A DNA stretch of 64,000 nt from Macrostomum hystrix (Eukaryota > Platyhelminthes > Macrostomidae), in NCBI GenBank assembly GCA_950097015.1, contig CATNEN010000007.1:6810001-6874000 (forward strand). Reading direction: 5' to 3'. Below the pieces are notes generated by a model that worked only from the letters and a program-made list of their open reading frames with translations, had not been told where the DNA came from and did not search any database. Below, piece after piece: positions 46,701 to 57,700 of the stretch. The position numbers and the translations under genes were made by a program. The first letter of the stretch is position 1. Each line of letters starts with the position of its first letter.

Positions 46701-47301
46701 TACCTGCTGTCTACCCGCTACCTACCTGCTACCTACCCGCTACCTACCTGCTCTCAAGCTAAGCCTTCATCGACTCTCTACTAAATTGCTTTCTTCCTAC
46801 TAATTTTATTGCCTCCACATTCAAGTGCTTTACCCTTTGTTTTACTTTTCTCTGTTTTCGTTCAGTATTTTTCGCAAGCCGTCCCATTAGATTAAAAAAC
46901 TAATGAGATCGCCGCCGAGTTTATCAAATGAAGCCTCGAGAAAATGCAAGGTGATGGCTTTCTAGGTAAGAACAATTTCACATCTACGAGGATTTCATTC
47001 AACGCTTAGTAAAGAACAGCCTTCCAGTATAGCTTTTCCGGGCAAACAGGTAAAGCAAGCAGAAATGTAGCCCTTGAGAAAATACAAGAACGCATTCGCA
47101 CGCTGTTCGCTAGCTTAGGAAAGTGAAACCTGACACTTGGTCTGCGGTGCGCTCTGAAACTGCGCCTTCCACCTGCATGCGCTCTACAGCCCCCCATCTG
47201 AGCTGAAATCTCGTACAGCTGAAAGCTAGGTAATAGCGGTCGCTTACCTTGAGTCGCTCGTGATAGTCTGCGGGCAGCCATACGTCGCCGGTTGCGGCCA
47301 T
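19763..47301 (-). CDS. Giant galectin-domain / AHNAK-like-repeat protein, about 6,980 aa
   Basis: Fifteen minus-strand exons, 5' to 3': 47301-47248, 43900-43818, 43627-43414, 43197-42984, 42826-25921, 25510-24582, 24264-23416, 23171-23083, 22989-22776, 22708-22310, 22145-22029, 21468-20957, 20488-20251, 20042-19923, 19783-19763. Each join has GT donor, AG acceptor and matching phase. Discounting nine single-base indels in exon 5, the CDS is 20,952 nt. Order: galectin-like domain (residues 1-165), 75 AHNAK-like repeats, Ser/Arg-rich segment, decapeptide repeats, acidic then basic Gln-rich segment, four galectin-like domains (from about 6415). No signal peptide or membrane segment is seen, so cytoplasmic. 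AHNAK proteins are large scaffolds under the plasma membrane; a similar role is inference. The repeats could be AHNAK-like by convergence. The last six-codon exon is least certain. Confidence 0.75.
20560..20870 (-). mobile_element. tRNA-derived SINE-like element in galectin/AHNAK intron 12
   Basis: On the minus strand, near 20862, a tRNA-like head reads GTAGCTTAGTGGTTAGGGCG (A box), then a B-box-like GGTCGAGTGTTCGATTC. A moderately GC-rich body follows. The arms do not pair well enough for a working tRNA. The 3' boundary is a guess. It lies in the intron between the exons at 21468-20957 and 20488-20251, in the same orientation as the gene. Confidence 0.5.
21544..21798 (+). mobile_element. tRNA-derived SINE with internal deletion (family shared with 58090)
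   Basis: The head GGTGGCAGAGCGGTTAACGC is a tRNA(Ser/Leu)-like A-box region. Compared with the copy at 58090-58405, about 90 bp including the B box is missing between GCCTCTCTAC and AAGGCACAGTGAA. The body then aligns well (GTGTGTGCTCAGGAGTC, AATTGCCTC, CAGCCCTCCTGCAA) and ends in a TTA-rich tail. It is inserted antisense in intron 11 of the galectin/AHNAK gene. Confidence 0.75.
21825..22001. repeat. 56-bp tandem repeat, 3.1 copies
   Basis: Units start CACATCCAGCCCAGCTCTCT and end CACGCCTATCCCAAGC. The array runs to about 27 bp from the donor side of the exon at 22145-22029, so it occupies the beginning of that intron in the gene's sense. Confidence 0.93.
24582..25510 (-). other. Exon 6: 18 decapeptide repeats and acidic tail
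   Basis: After LQVNEVRFPHPDVDINIKA the exon carries 18 units of a 10-residue repeat, consensus LDVELSGQQE, encoded by 30-bp units at about 24880-25420. First and last units are diverged (LDVDVSGQKE, LDIEASEKSE). An acidic segment (DDDLDLTLE, EVDEDVEEVM, QDDEE) follows to the donor at 24581. The joins from exon 5 (phase 1) and to exon 7 (phase 0) are both in frame. The LDVEL rhythm resembles part of the AHNAK-like unit. Confidence 0.8.
25921..42826 (-). other. 16.9-kb single exon with 75 AHNAK-like repeats
   Basis: The exon opens with a charged lead-in (LPKKAIELESGLKIPW ... DKKESK), then 75 repeat units between about 42600 and 26410. A full unit is 219 bp (73 aa), running GPDVDIDIDAPHVDIDVKKP, DIDIDVKAPHLDVDLDADL, KLKKPDVDIDVKGPKIKG, PHFKMPSFGLKGPKVK. 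Ten units lack 9 residues (192 bp). The DVDIDVKGPK, FKMPSFG and LKGPKVKGPDVD phrases are the hallmark of the AHNAK/periaxin-type central repeats. Alternation of Asp with Val/Ile suggests extended beta structure (inference). End units are diverged while the middle is almost identical. After the array comes a Ser/Arg-rich tail (ASLRRSKSPIRG, GRKVESVFDRSHRGS) to a GTAAGT donor. Confidence 0.85.
26410..42605. repeat. 219-bp coding tandem array (75 units) with higher-order structure
   Basis: Counting the recurring segment GATGTGGAGCCTTCACGTC gives 75 units from 26462 to 42405, spaced 219 bp, or 192 bp for short units. Units can be typed by few bases: the TTCAAGTCG form (Val to Leu), short units, GGGGCCC, and a CTCCTTCAGTTTTAAATC form. 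The same six-type order appears at 27503-28789 and 28790-30076, a 1,287-bp higher-order repeat. Nine units, all between 34403 and 41582, depart from 219 or 192 bp by one base. Confidence 0.97.
43901..47247 (-). other. Intron 1 of the galectin/AHNAK gene
   Basis: A 3.3-kb intron with no recognised exon. It includes a 22-bp minisatellite at 46374-46752. The open frames around 45250-46080 overlap on both strands and show no family likeness. Confidence 0.6.
46374..46752. repeat. 22-bp minisatellite, about 17 copies
   Basis: Units contain CTGCTGTCTACCCGCTACCT followed by AC, with CCCGC/GCGC and GCTG/GCGG variants and a few shortened units near 46470. Confidence 0.93.
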
Positions 47302-47427
47302 GGCAGCTGGCTAGTCGCTTGCTGTCCCTGGATGTTGGGCTACCGACAGTGCGAAGAATTTGCGCAGAGCTTTGCTTCTGAGCAGTGATATTGAGATTCT
47401 CTAATATAATTATATCGCAAGACTGAG

Positions 47428-47465
<38 letters not shown>

Positions 47466-48278
47466 TGTTTCAGGCCAGTTTTTAGGGCCTAGCCGCAAAT
47501 TCTATAAGTAGGCGGTTTCTTACTTTATACTCTCTATCTGCAATGCCGGGCGCATTCTATCCGTCCTATCCAGTTTTGTGAGGCTTGCCTCAGTGCGCAT
47601 CACCGCCCCATTGTTCCAAGCCAGAAAGTTTGCATCTATTCGCGGCGAACAAACCCGCAGCGGAGGCTGGCTAGCGATGGGTGAGCTGGACTGCTCAGCA
47701 GCTGTACTCAAGCTGCAGAAAGCATGTCTGTTGAGCAGCAGAAAGTGACCAACGATTGGCAGACTGAACAATGAGCTCGGTGGCCTGGCTGCTCAGTGAA
47801 GTTGCTACTGCAGGTGGGTTGGCATAGCCATAGCTCAAAGGTGCTGTCAGCTAGAATAGCCTTCTTGCCTTCTTGCATGACATCACTTCCAGTGCAACCA
47901 AGAAGCCACATTATAAATTGTCTTTCCCTGCTCCTGGCTATCCCTGCCTCCTAAGCCCTCTATTCTTTTGCCGCCGTGTGGGCGTATCTGAGCAGATGGC
48001 GCCAGTTCACTTCTCAACCCTTCTGCGCCCGGTCAACCTTTCTCGCGTTATTGAATTCCAGTTTGCAAAAAATGCTGACCCATGCTGTCGAAGCCAAACC
48101 GTATAGCTATCCATTCTTGTCGGTCTTTCATGCTTCAAACTAAAAAAAGTTGTTCGTTTCTATGAAGCCCGACATGAAGCTCTGATACCTTAAATACGGA
48201 ATTCTCACACTCAGCTCTCTTCCAATTCTCTATCTCGTTATGTCTTTGATTCTTTGATCTCTATCCTCTCACTGTCTT
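47302..48278. other. 5' flank of the galectin/AHNAK gene
   Basis: This should contain its promoter and 5' UTR. A (CTG)n microsatellite of about 11 units lies at 47430-47463. No TATA box or other element can be assigned with confidence. Confidence 0.35.
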
Positions 48279-49967
48279 CTGATTGGTCCATCTCTCAGCC
48301 TCCAAGCTCCACAGCTCTCTTACCATCTGCCACACACTGCCTTCTGATTGGTCCATCTCTCAGCCTCCAAGCTCCACAGCTCTCTTACCATCTGCCACAC
48401 ACTGCCTTCTGATTGGTCCATCTCTCAGCCTCCAAGCTCCACAGCTCTCTTACCATCTGCCACACACTGCCTTCTGATTGGTCCATCTCTCAGCCTCCAA
48501 GCTCCACAGCTCTCTTACCATCTGCCACACACTGCCTTCTGATTGGTCCATCTCTCAGCCTCCAAGCTCCACAGCTCTCTTACCATCTGCCACACACTGC
48601 CTTCTGATTGGTCCATCTCTCAGCCTCCAAGCTCCACAGCTCTCTTACCATCTGCCACACACTGCCTTCTGATTGGTCCATCTCTCAGCCTCCAAGCTCC
48701 ACAGCTCTCTTACCATCTGCCACACACTGCCTTCTGATTGGTCCATCTCTCAGCCTCCAAGCTCCACAGCTCTCTTACCATCTGCCACACACTGCCTTCT
48801 GATTGGTCCATCTCTCAGCCTCCAAGCTCCACAGCTCTCTTACCATCTGCCACACACTGCCTTCTGATTGGTCCATCTCTCAGCCTCCAAGCTCCACAGC
48901 TCTCTTACCATCTGCCACACACTGCCTTCTGATTGGTCCATCTCTCAGCCTCCAAGCTCCACAGCTCTCTTACCATCTGCCACACACTGCCTTCTGATTG
49001 GTCCATCTCTCAGCCTCCAAGCTCCACAGCTCTCTTACCATCTGCCACACACTGCCTTCTGATTGGTCCATCTCTCAGCCTCCAAGCTCCACAGCTCTCT
49101 TACCATCTGCCACACACTGCCTTCTGATTGGTCCATCTCTCAGCCTCCAAGCTCCACAGCTCTCTTACCATCTGCCACACACTGCCTTCTGATTGGTCCA
49201 TCTCTCAGCCTCCAAGCTCCACAGCTCTCTTACCATCTGCCACACACTGCCTTCTGATTGGTCCATCTCTCAGCCTCCAAGCTCCACAGCTCTCTTACCA
49301 TCTGCCACACACTGCCTTCTGATTGGTCCATCTCTCAGCCTCCAAGCTCCACAGCTCTCTTACCATCTGCCACACACTGCCTTCTGATTGGTCCATCTCT
49401 CAGCCTCCAAGCTCCACAGCTCTCTTACCATCTGCCACACACTGCCTTCTGATTGGTCCATCTCTCAGCCTCCAAGCTCCACAGCTCTCTTACCATCTGC
49501 CACACACTGCCTTCTGATTGGTCCATCTCTCAGCCTCCAAGCTCCACAGCTCTCTTACCATCTGCCACACACTGCCTTCTGATTGGTCCATCTCTCAGCC
49601 TCCAAGCTCCACAGCTCTCTTACCATCTGCCACACACTGCCTTCTGATTGGTCCATCTCTCAGCCTCCAAGCTCCACAGCTCTCTTACCATCTGCCACAC
49701 ACTGCCTTCTGATTGGTCCATCTCTCAGCCTCCAAGCTCCACAGCTCTCTTACCATCTGCCACACACTGCCTTCTGATTGGTCCATCTCTCAGCCTCCAA
49801 GCTCCACAGCTCTCTTACCATCTGCCACACACTGCCTTCTGATTGGTCCATCTCTCAGCCTCCAAGCTCCACAGCTCTCTTACCATCTGCCACACACTGC
49901 CTTCTGATTGGTCCATCTCTCAGCCTCCAAGCTCCACAGCTCTCTTACCATCTGCCACACACTGCCG
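48279..49967. repeat. 65-bp tandem array, 26 near-identical copies
   Basis: Every unit reads GATTGGTCCATCTCTCAGCC, TCCAAGCTCCACAGCTCTCT, TACCATCTGCCACACACTGC, CTTCT, and I see no internal substitution by eye. A partial, diverged unit follows (GATCGGTTCATCTCTCACCT). Such uniformity implies very recent expansion or conversion. The periodic 64-codon open frames are repeat artefacts. ATTGG (inverted CCAAT) occurs once per unit. Confidence 0.98.
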
Positions 49968-52900
49968 GTAAGATGAGAGATGATCGGTTCATCTCTCACC
50001 TCCAAGCATCACTATCTAAAAAATCGCACAATGGGCAATAGGCACATGGGTCTCTCTCACAACCTCCATTTATCTTTCATAAAATCAACACTGCTCATCG
50101 CATGAAACGTATATGTGATAAAATGTTGCAGTACGAGTCGTTTATTCACATAGTTTTTTCAGTAGTTTAATATAAACTCTAAGTGCTCAGCCCTATAAGC
50201 TTCTTAGAGTGCGAGCATATATAGAAGCATAGTCTGAATCATGCGACCGGTGTCCCACTTTACACTGCTCATATGCACTGCACATCGCGTTTGAGACAGA
50301 TTCAGAAGCTATTCTCACATGTTTCTACACTGTCACCAAACTCATGTCGTCCGCAGAGGCAATTGTTGCGAGAATCGAGTATCAAAAATATGCTGAAGCA
50401 TTCGACCTAGGCCAGGTCATTGCTTTCAAATGCTAATGTTTTCTGTTAACTACGCAATACCAACAAACGAGCCAGAGTTTTCAGGGTTAACGAGTTACTC
50501 AGCGGGGCTCCGACCACCAGTCATCACCCTGCGCCAATAAACTGAGAATTTCTGCAGGACTGCCAGGAAAATGGAAACAATGGCCTGATGATGCGTCGGC
50601 AGATGAGTTGCATGGAAGGCGAGATTAAATTTCAACTGACCTCTAAGCTGAGCTGTTTACCCCCGCCGGTGCTAACTGCACAAATTAGCGGCATAATATG
50701 CACAATAAGTGTAGAATATTGTGGTTTATGACTCTTTAGAATTGTGCACCACCCTAATTTTTAGTAGGAGCGAAATAAATGCTTTACTTTGTTGTGTCAA
50801 GCTTTTGTTTCATTCACTTGCGGCATGGTGTGAAATTGTCGTAATTATTATTATTAGAAAGCGCACGCAATTGATTTATTTTTTAACTTTTAGACATCCA
50901 AAAACTACTACTTTTTTTAACGAAACAGTCTAATTTTATTAGAAGCGAAAATAATTCGGTAACAACAGTACGCAGTTAGGGGATTTAAAACAAAAAACGA
51001 ATTTTTTTCGAATATTTAATTGTACTGCATATGAAAAAATGCATTGCATTAAACCGATAACTATGTTAATCACAAGTAACTGAGCTTGTTCCTCCGAGCA
51101 GTGGTTTAGCCTATACCCTATTTTCGTAATAAAGAAATAACAATTTGCATGATCTTCCCAACATCGCTACGAATATATACTAAGTTCATATATATGCACC
51201 ATTTGCAGGTAAAAGATAATTGACGGAAGTATAGGAAGCATAAGTACAAGTGAAGCCACTTAACTATAAAAACAGAGCAGTGCATCGCTTATACTTCGTA
51301 ACGATGACTTGACGAAAAAAAAGCATTTTTAGAGTGGTGGAAGGTGCTAGAGAACCTTGACAATTTTCTAGCGACATCCCGGCTTAATGGCAGGTTACGA
51401 GCGTCGTCTAATGCAGCAACTGGCTCAGGACCACCAGTAGTTAGCCTTACTCAAGTAGTTTTTGAAGTGCCTACGTCAGCTAACAGCCATTTGACCGGCC
51501 GGACGATCGTTTATCGGTTGGAATATGGTTTTAAACCCAAATACAAAGCGGCGATAGTGACCAAAAATGTAAATCTCCGTCACAGTTGCAGCTTGTAGGC
51601 CATTTATACATCACATGAAGGCAATCTCCATTTAAAATGCAGTGATTGTTAAAAGTTGTTCGGCTGCTGTTGTATGAGGAGCGAGCGGATAGGGCAGAAG
51701 CAATTTCGGACTGTTAATGGAACAATAGGCATCACAGAATATGTCCGAGACCACTGCACCTAAAGTGTATGTGGTACTAATGGTACTAATCATAAGTTTT
51801 AAATAACAAGCAATCGTGACGTTCGGTGGCCTATTGTCTGGAAATGTAATTTTCGCCTAAACGGATGCCTCTTGCTCTTGTTTGTTTCTTGTTTCTTGCT
51901 CAGACGTTTATTAACGAAAACGAAAATCACCATGGCACTAATTTGAAACGCTAGTTTTATTTATTTTATTTCCACCTCCACGTAATTCTAAGTTTTAAAG
52001 GAATTGACGGCCATTGTTTTATGTTTTATAACGCGCTATTGTTGCGTAACTAATTTGTTATTAGGTTTATTTTTATTTTAGTTGGCCTGAGTTTTGCTAA
52101 TTTAAAAATCATTCCGCCTTAATATATGCAGGCATTAATTTCCAATGTCTTATTTTTTCTAACAGTATAAATGTATAATACTAATATGACATCTGAAAAT
52201 TGGATTGGCTGAAAAACTGACTAATTTTTTATTTGCTGCAATGTATATAAGCTAAAACGATTATTCTTATTTAATAATCCTAATATAAAATATACCAACA
52301 TAACTAACTGAATGCTTGTAGGCCTGGTTTTTTTAGCTAATGCCTAACTTATAGGCCTATGTACATAATGTACTTCACTTATCCCACACCATTCTTGGCA
52401 TAATTTCCTGCATTTTTTCCACACAAATTCCTACTCGTACATTGAGTCCATGTTGGAAATCTCATTTAAAAGCTGTCCCTAATGCAGCACAATAATCAAT
52501 ATGCTTGTGCAATGTGCTAAAGCCATACATATAATATTTGGACCTCCAACCTAGTCCTAGGCCTAGGCCTAGCTAGCTTATTTATACAAAAAAAATAAAT
52601 TCAAAGCAAGCAAGCAGCACAAAACAATCAATAAGTAGCAATTTTGATGATTAATTGATAGTCACAATATGTATATATGCCATAGGCTTCTGTCTCAGAG
52701 CCATAGCCAAGAAGGTGGCAGATAGTAAACAAATCTTTGACTAGGCCCTACCAAAAATTATGCACCATGGACCAACACTAAAAACCACTTTGTGTGTGTG
52801 TGTGTGTGTGCCATTAGACCCATGAGTCAAAGCTAGGTGGTTGGTACCAAAGGCCCAAGTTTAAACCTGGCCCTTAAGAACAGAGCATTATCAATGCCAA

Positions 52901-53670
52901 CTTAAATTTATTTAATAAGAGAGATAAAAGCAATTTAAAAAGATAAATGGTAGTCAAAGTGGAATAAAAGCAGAAACATTGATGACACAATAAAATATCA
53001 ATAAGCCACTTGGAAAGACACTGTACAGTATGCTACACTAAATAAGGCTAGGCTGGGCTGACCCCATAACCCATAGGAGGGAAGGGTCACATGACCAGGC
53101 ATGCATATGCACCCTGCACTAAGCACAAGCCCAACCCCCAACCTCCAGTTTAACATCCAGCCAAACTATGCTTGGTTAGACCATACACCAACACCAAATT
53201 ACAATGTATGACATGTGAAAATAAAGGACCTTTTTATAAATTTCAGCCTTTTGTGTATTGTGTTCCATTATAGCCAATATAGTAAAAGTTTTGATGAATG
53301 ACAATACAATGATAATATTAACTTGTTTAACATGATTTTTTTGTTAGTGATTTTTTATTTTAAAAAATGAAAACAAATATGGTATAAAAAAACAAAAAAA
53401 AATGACAATGCAGGCAGGTGGCTTATTAAGAGAAAAGGTGCTACATAAATTATATTAAATGTATTTTTTGCAAAGACAAACTCTAGTTTGTGTTAACCTC
53501 ATTTGTATTCTAAAGCCAAATTAAAGGCTTGCATTATAATACAAATGTACAAGGCTAAAAGTCAGTGTAGGCCTCTGTGTGATGTTATGCTTTGATTGTG
53601 CTGATGTATGCCAATTTGTACCAGTTTATGCCAATGTGCACTGATATGTTCATTAAGGTCAGTGTGTGGC
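49968..53670. other. AT-rich intergenic region
   Basis: Between the divergently oriented galectin/AHNAK and NCOA-like genes. A (GT)n run sits at about 52789-52810. An 84-codon open frame at 51344-51598 has no family likeness and no splice support, so it is not called. Nothing else was recognised. Confidence 0.5.
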
Positions 53671-54205
53671 CTATGACCAGTATGTTCTAGATGATGGCCT
53701 ATGACCAGTATGCTCTAGATGATGGCCTATGACCAGTATGCTCTAGATGATGGCCTATGACCAGTATGATCTAGACCATGGCCTATGACCAGTATGCTCT
53801 AGACCATGGCCTATGACCAGTATGCTCTAGACCATGGCCTATGACCAGTATGCTCTAGATGATGGCCTATGACCAGTATGCTCTAGATGATGGCCTATGA
53901 CCAGTATGCTCTAGACCATGGCCTATGACCAGTATGCTCTAGATGATGGCCTATGACCAGTATGCTCTAGATCATGGCCTATGACCAGTATGCTCTAGAT
54001 GATGGCCTATGACCAGTATGCTCTAGACCATGGCCTATGCCCAGTATGATCTAGACCATGGCCTATGACCAGTATGATCTAGACCATGGCCTATGCCCAG
54101 TATGATCTAGACCATGGCCTATGCCCAGTATGATCTAGACCATGGCCTATGCCCAGTATGATCTAGATCATGGCCTATGCCCAGTATGCTCTAGATCATG
54201 GCCAA
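53671..54205. repeat. 28-bp minisatellite, about 19 copies
   Basis: Units contain GGCCTATGACCAGTATGCTC followed by TAGATGAT. Variants are TAGACCAT, TAGATCAT, GCTC/GATC and GACC/GCCC. The GCCC form clusters in the last third. It ends about 515 bp upstream of the NCOA-like start codon. Confidence 0.95.
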
Positions 54206-54720
54206 GGTTAATTTGGAGTTTATTGCCCATATCAAAGCTAGGCCCAAGGCAAAACCATGTGGTTGTTTTATGATTAGAAGCATGTAACATATATGAAAGG
54301 GTTTATTGACTAGTATAACATTAACTATGCAACAATGACAGGTTGACAGCTATATTAATATATAGTGAAGCCTGTAGTGAATGACTCTTTAAATTTAATG
54401 CTTTGTACAGTTCATTTAGAAGTTGAATTTATTTTAGCAATCATGACTTGTTGGGCTACATGATTAGGCTCAATTATTAGGCTCAATTCCACATTTAATG
54501 TATTTAAGTAGAAATTTAAGTGTATGTGTATTACCAGCTAACTTATAGCATCAGCAATTATTATGTATATGTATATGTTAAGTACACTTGAATTGGGATA
54601 GCTAATAGAGGGCTACTATAAGAAGTTTGCATAGCAATCAATTTGATTTGTCGTTTCAGCTAAGGCTAAAACAGTGTCATGTGATATTATCAGCACTGAA
54701 GCACAGCCAGTCAGAACAAA

Positions 54721-57700
54721 ATGTCATTTGAAAACAATGTGAAGCGCGAATACCACATGGACTTTGACATTGCTGAGGCAGCCAACACTGGCGATGATTA
54801 TTCTATCTTTGCCGGCTTCCCAGACATGCAGCCATCAACATCGGCTGGATATTCGTCAGCTGCCACTGGCACTGCTGTCTTCAGTCACGGCCACCTCATT
54901 GGCCAGATGGTGCTGGATGTGAGTTACGATAGCCCCTGATTGGCTTGATTCTCATACTTGGTGGACACTGATGCATCATTTGGCCACAGTTCTGACCATT
55001 CCACTGAGCCCCCTGGTTACACCGGCCCACAGGATTGTCAATTTTTCCATATTTTTGTTTCCGTGTCAGGCTCTGTGCACATTCACTGTGCCTGGAGAAA
55101 AGATTAGAAAACTTCTGGAAAGCTCCTGTAACGATTTCTTATGCAATAAATTGAGTCTTCGCAGTAAGAGCCCGTCTATACGGCTGTGAGCCCTCTCAGG
55201 CCGAGAGTGAAATATATTTAACTTTAACCGAGCGATAAGGAAGGGGGGTTGGTTAGAAGGGTAACATGTGCGAGGACGGACCAGAGGGTAAGAGATGAAA
55301 CTCAGGGAAAGGAAAGAGAGACGAGGTGAGAGCCAATCAGAGCCGACAGGGGGGGGAGGAGAGAGTACATTAAGAGGGCGCGCTAAATAACAAACCAAGG
55401 AAGTAAATACAGCTCCTAACTCCAATCCCCTACCCGTGGCCCATTCTAACACCTAATATCCCCTGTAATATCTCTGCCCTGTTCCATGTCTCCCGTGTCT
55501 CATCTCTCTCACGTCCAATCCCTAAACTGTCAAACCGGCCCTATCTCTTGGTTTTTATTCAAAATAACCGTTTTCTGTTAGGCAGTTCCCTTGCTAATCC
55601 ATGTGCACCAATCAAAATCCGCCTGCGCAGGTTATCGAAGGCTTCCTATTGGTTGTGAATGACTCAGCCGTAATAGACTTTGCCTCGCAGAATATTGCGA
55701 GCTTCACGGACTTCACAGCGGAGGAGGTGACTCACAGGCTGCTGTATCGAATTCTGCACGACGAGGACAGACAGCTGGTTCAGCCGTTCATTGACGCAGC
55801 CGCAGGTGAGACTGCGATGATTCGAATTTTTTCGCACAGCCGATCTGCAGTTTTTTGTCTGTCATGCACTCCACAAACTACTGACGAAAACAAAAATGTT
55901 TTTCCACTTTCCTGCCGCGCCCATAGGAGCTGCGCCCATGTCGCCGCACTCGAGTCACGTGACCCTGCGCCTGCTGCCCAACTTCTGGCGGTCGAACGGC
56001 ACCGGCGCATCGCAGCAGCCGCTGATTCTGGACGCCACCCTGAAAATTCAGTCCCTGGCTATTAGTCAGCCCAACCTATCCAGTGAGTGCCTTTTTGCGC
56101 AAACCACTATGATCTTCTGTTAGTCAGAGTTTCCGATTTTCTATACATATCGTGTGTATCAGAGGTAAACTGGCGCATGTAGAGTGGCCTAGATTAGTTC
56201 TCTCTCTTGGGGTGCACCTCAGATTAGTTTTGAAAAAATTTGCAACCACTGTACGAAAATCAGCATCACATATTCGACTTTTCATCGATCTATGTAGGGT
56301 GTCCCAGAAATAGCGGGAAAAATCGATGCACAGGCAAACTGGTGCAACATAGTTTATTGAAACTCACGTCACTGATGAATAATCATTCAGCAGTTCTAAC
56401 GCTTTTTAAATCAAGAAAATATGTCAATTCATTAAAAAGTTGTGGCTGAAATTAGAACAAGGGGGAAGGGGTAGAGTTACACCAAGTCAAGGCCAGTGGA
56501 ATCGGTCACGCAGCATCGCCATCGCCGTCGACTGACGACTTTTCGACGAAGTCCCCCCTTAGCTCGCAGCACTTAGTCTATCGCGTGAGAAGCGCATTGA
56601 TGGCATCTGCATAAGCTCGACGGGGAATTTTGTGCAGCAGAACCCGCCTGACTTCTCCTTCCAAGTTGTCGCGATGGTCAAAGATGCGCCCCCGCAGGTG
56701 CTTCTTTAACTGAGGGAAAATTGCGTATTCGCAAGGAGCCAAGTTTGGTGAGTAGGACGGGTGCGCAAGCAGATCAAAATTGAGTTCGTTGATACGATCA
56801 AGCGTTTTCTTGGCCGTGTGAGGTCGAGCGTTGTCGTGCAACAGGAGGTGAGGCTTCATCGCAGTCCTGCGCTTGTTGCGGATGTCTGATTTCAGCTTAG
56901 TCAGCGTCTCCGTGTACCGGTCCGAGTTAACCGTGCTGTTAGGCTCAAGGAAGTCGATGGTCAGGGGACCTTCTTGATCGAAGAAAAGGGTCAACATGAT
57001 CTTCTTACAGTGCTGGTCTCACTTCGCCTTCACAGGTGGGTCTAAACCCTTCAACGCCCACACCTTGCTTTCCTGCTTGGTCTCAGGGTCAAAGTGCGGT
57101 ATCCAGGTTTCATCGCCGGTCACCAGATAGGGCCGGAAACTCTTCCATCCACCAGCATCACGCACCAGCTCAAGATTCTCCCTGCAGGACTTCATTCTTA
57201 CAGTTTTCATTTCTTCAGTCAACAAACGGGGCACCCATCTCGCCGTCAGTTTCACCATACCAAGATCCACAGACAAGATCCGATGAATTGAAGTTTTTGG
57301 ACTTCCCAGTCGATCCGCCAACTCTCTTGCAGTCAAACGGGGATTTGCGTGAACGATTTCCTTTACCATTTGAATCAGTGCCTTTGTTGATGGAGAGATC
57401 GGACGGCCACGGTTGGCTGTGTCATCGGCAACGTCTGTTCGCCCATGACTGAACTCTTCAAGCCAGCGATAGACAGCACTCTTCGAGATGGCACTCACTC
57501 CGTGGATTTCAGTCAGCTGGCTTACAATTTCACTGCCTCGCTTGCCCAAGTTCCATTGAGAGTACACGAACTGGCGCTGACCTTCTTTGGACGAAACGCT
57601 AAACATTGAACGATTGAACAAGGGAAAATGAAAAAATCCAAACTCAACAGCGGCGTCTTGTCGAGGCACACAAAATGTCGATATTCGCGAAGTCTCGTGC

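Larger units (their letters stand above)
42984..47301 (-). other. N-terminal galectin-like domain (exons 1-4)
   Basis: Exon 1 encodes MAATGDVWLPADYHERLK. Exons 2-4 continue with FTYDIPDGLIAGDCVEIKG, a strand-rich middle, then GEFRTSSNFTVQILVEDEYY, EVRLNDEVLSSIEH and LIHMLMLDGEAEFTSVEF. This follows the galectin order: P-x-G-x-I-x-I-x-G near the start, F-x-V-x-I then V-x-L-N, and a closing hydrophobic L-x-I-x-G. The canonical sugar-binding residues (His-x-Asn-x-Arg, WG-x-E-x-R) are absent, so binding of beta-galactosides is doubtful. Intron 1 is 3.3 kb and contains a 22-bp minisatellite. Confidence 0.65.

Noticed and set aside
48283-50041. A series of 64-codon open frames spaced 65 bp
   Set aside because: Same frame set repeated by the 65-bp array; no start context or similarity.
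51344-51598. 84-codon open frame in the AT-rich intergenic region
   Set aside because: No recognisable motif, no clear splice sites, and length within chance for this region.
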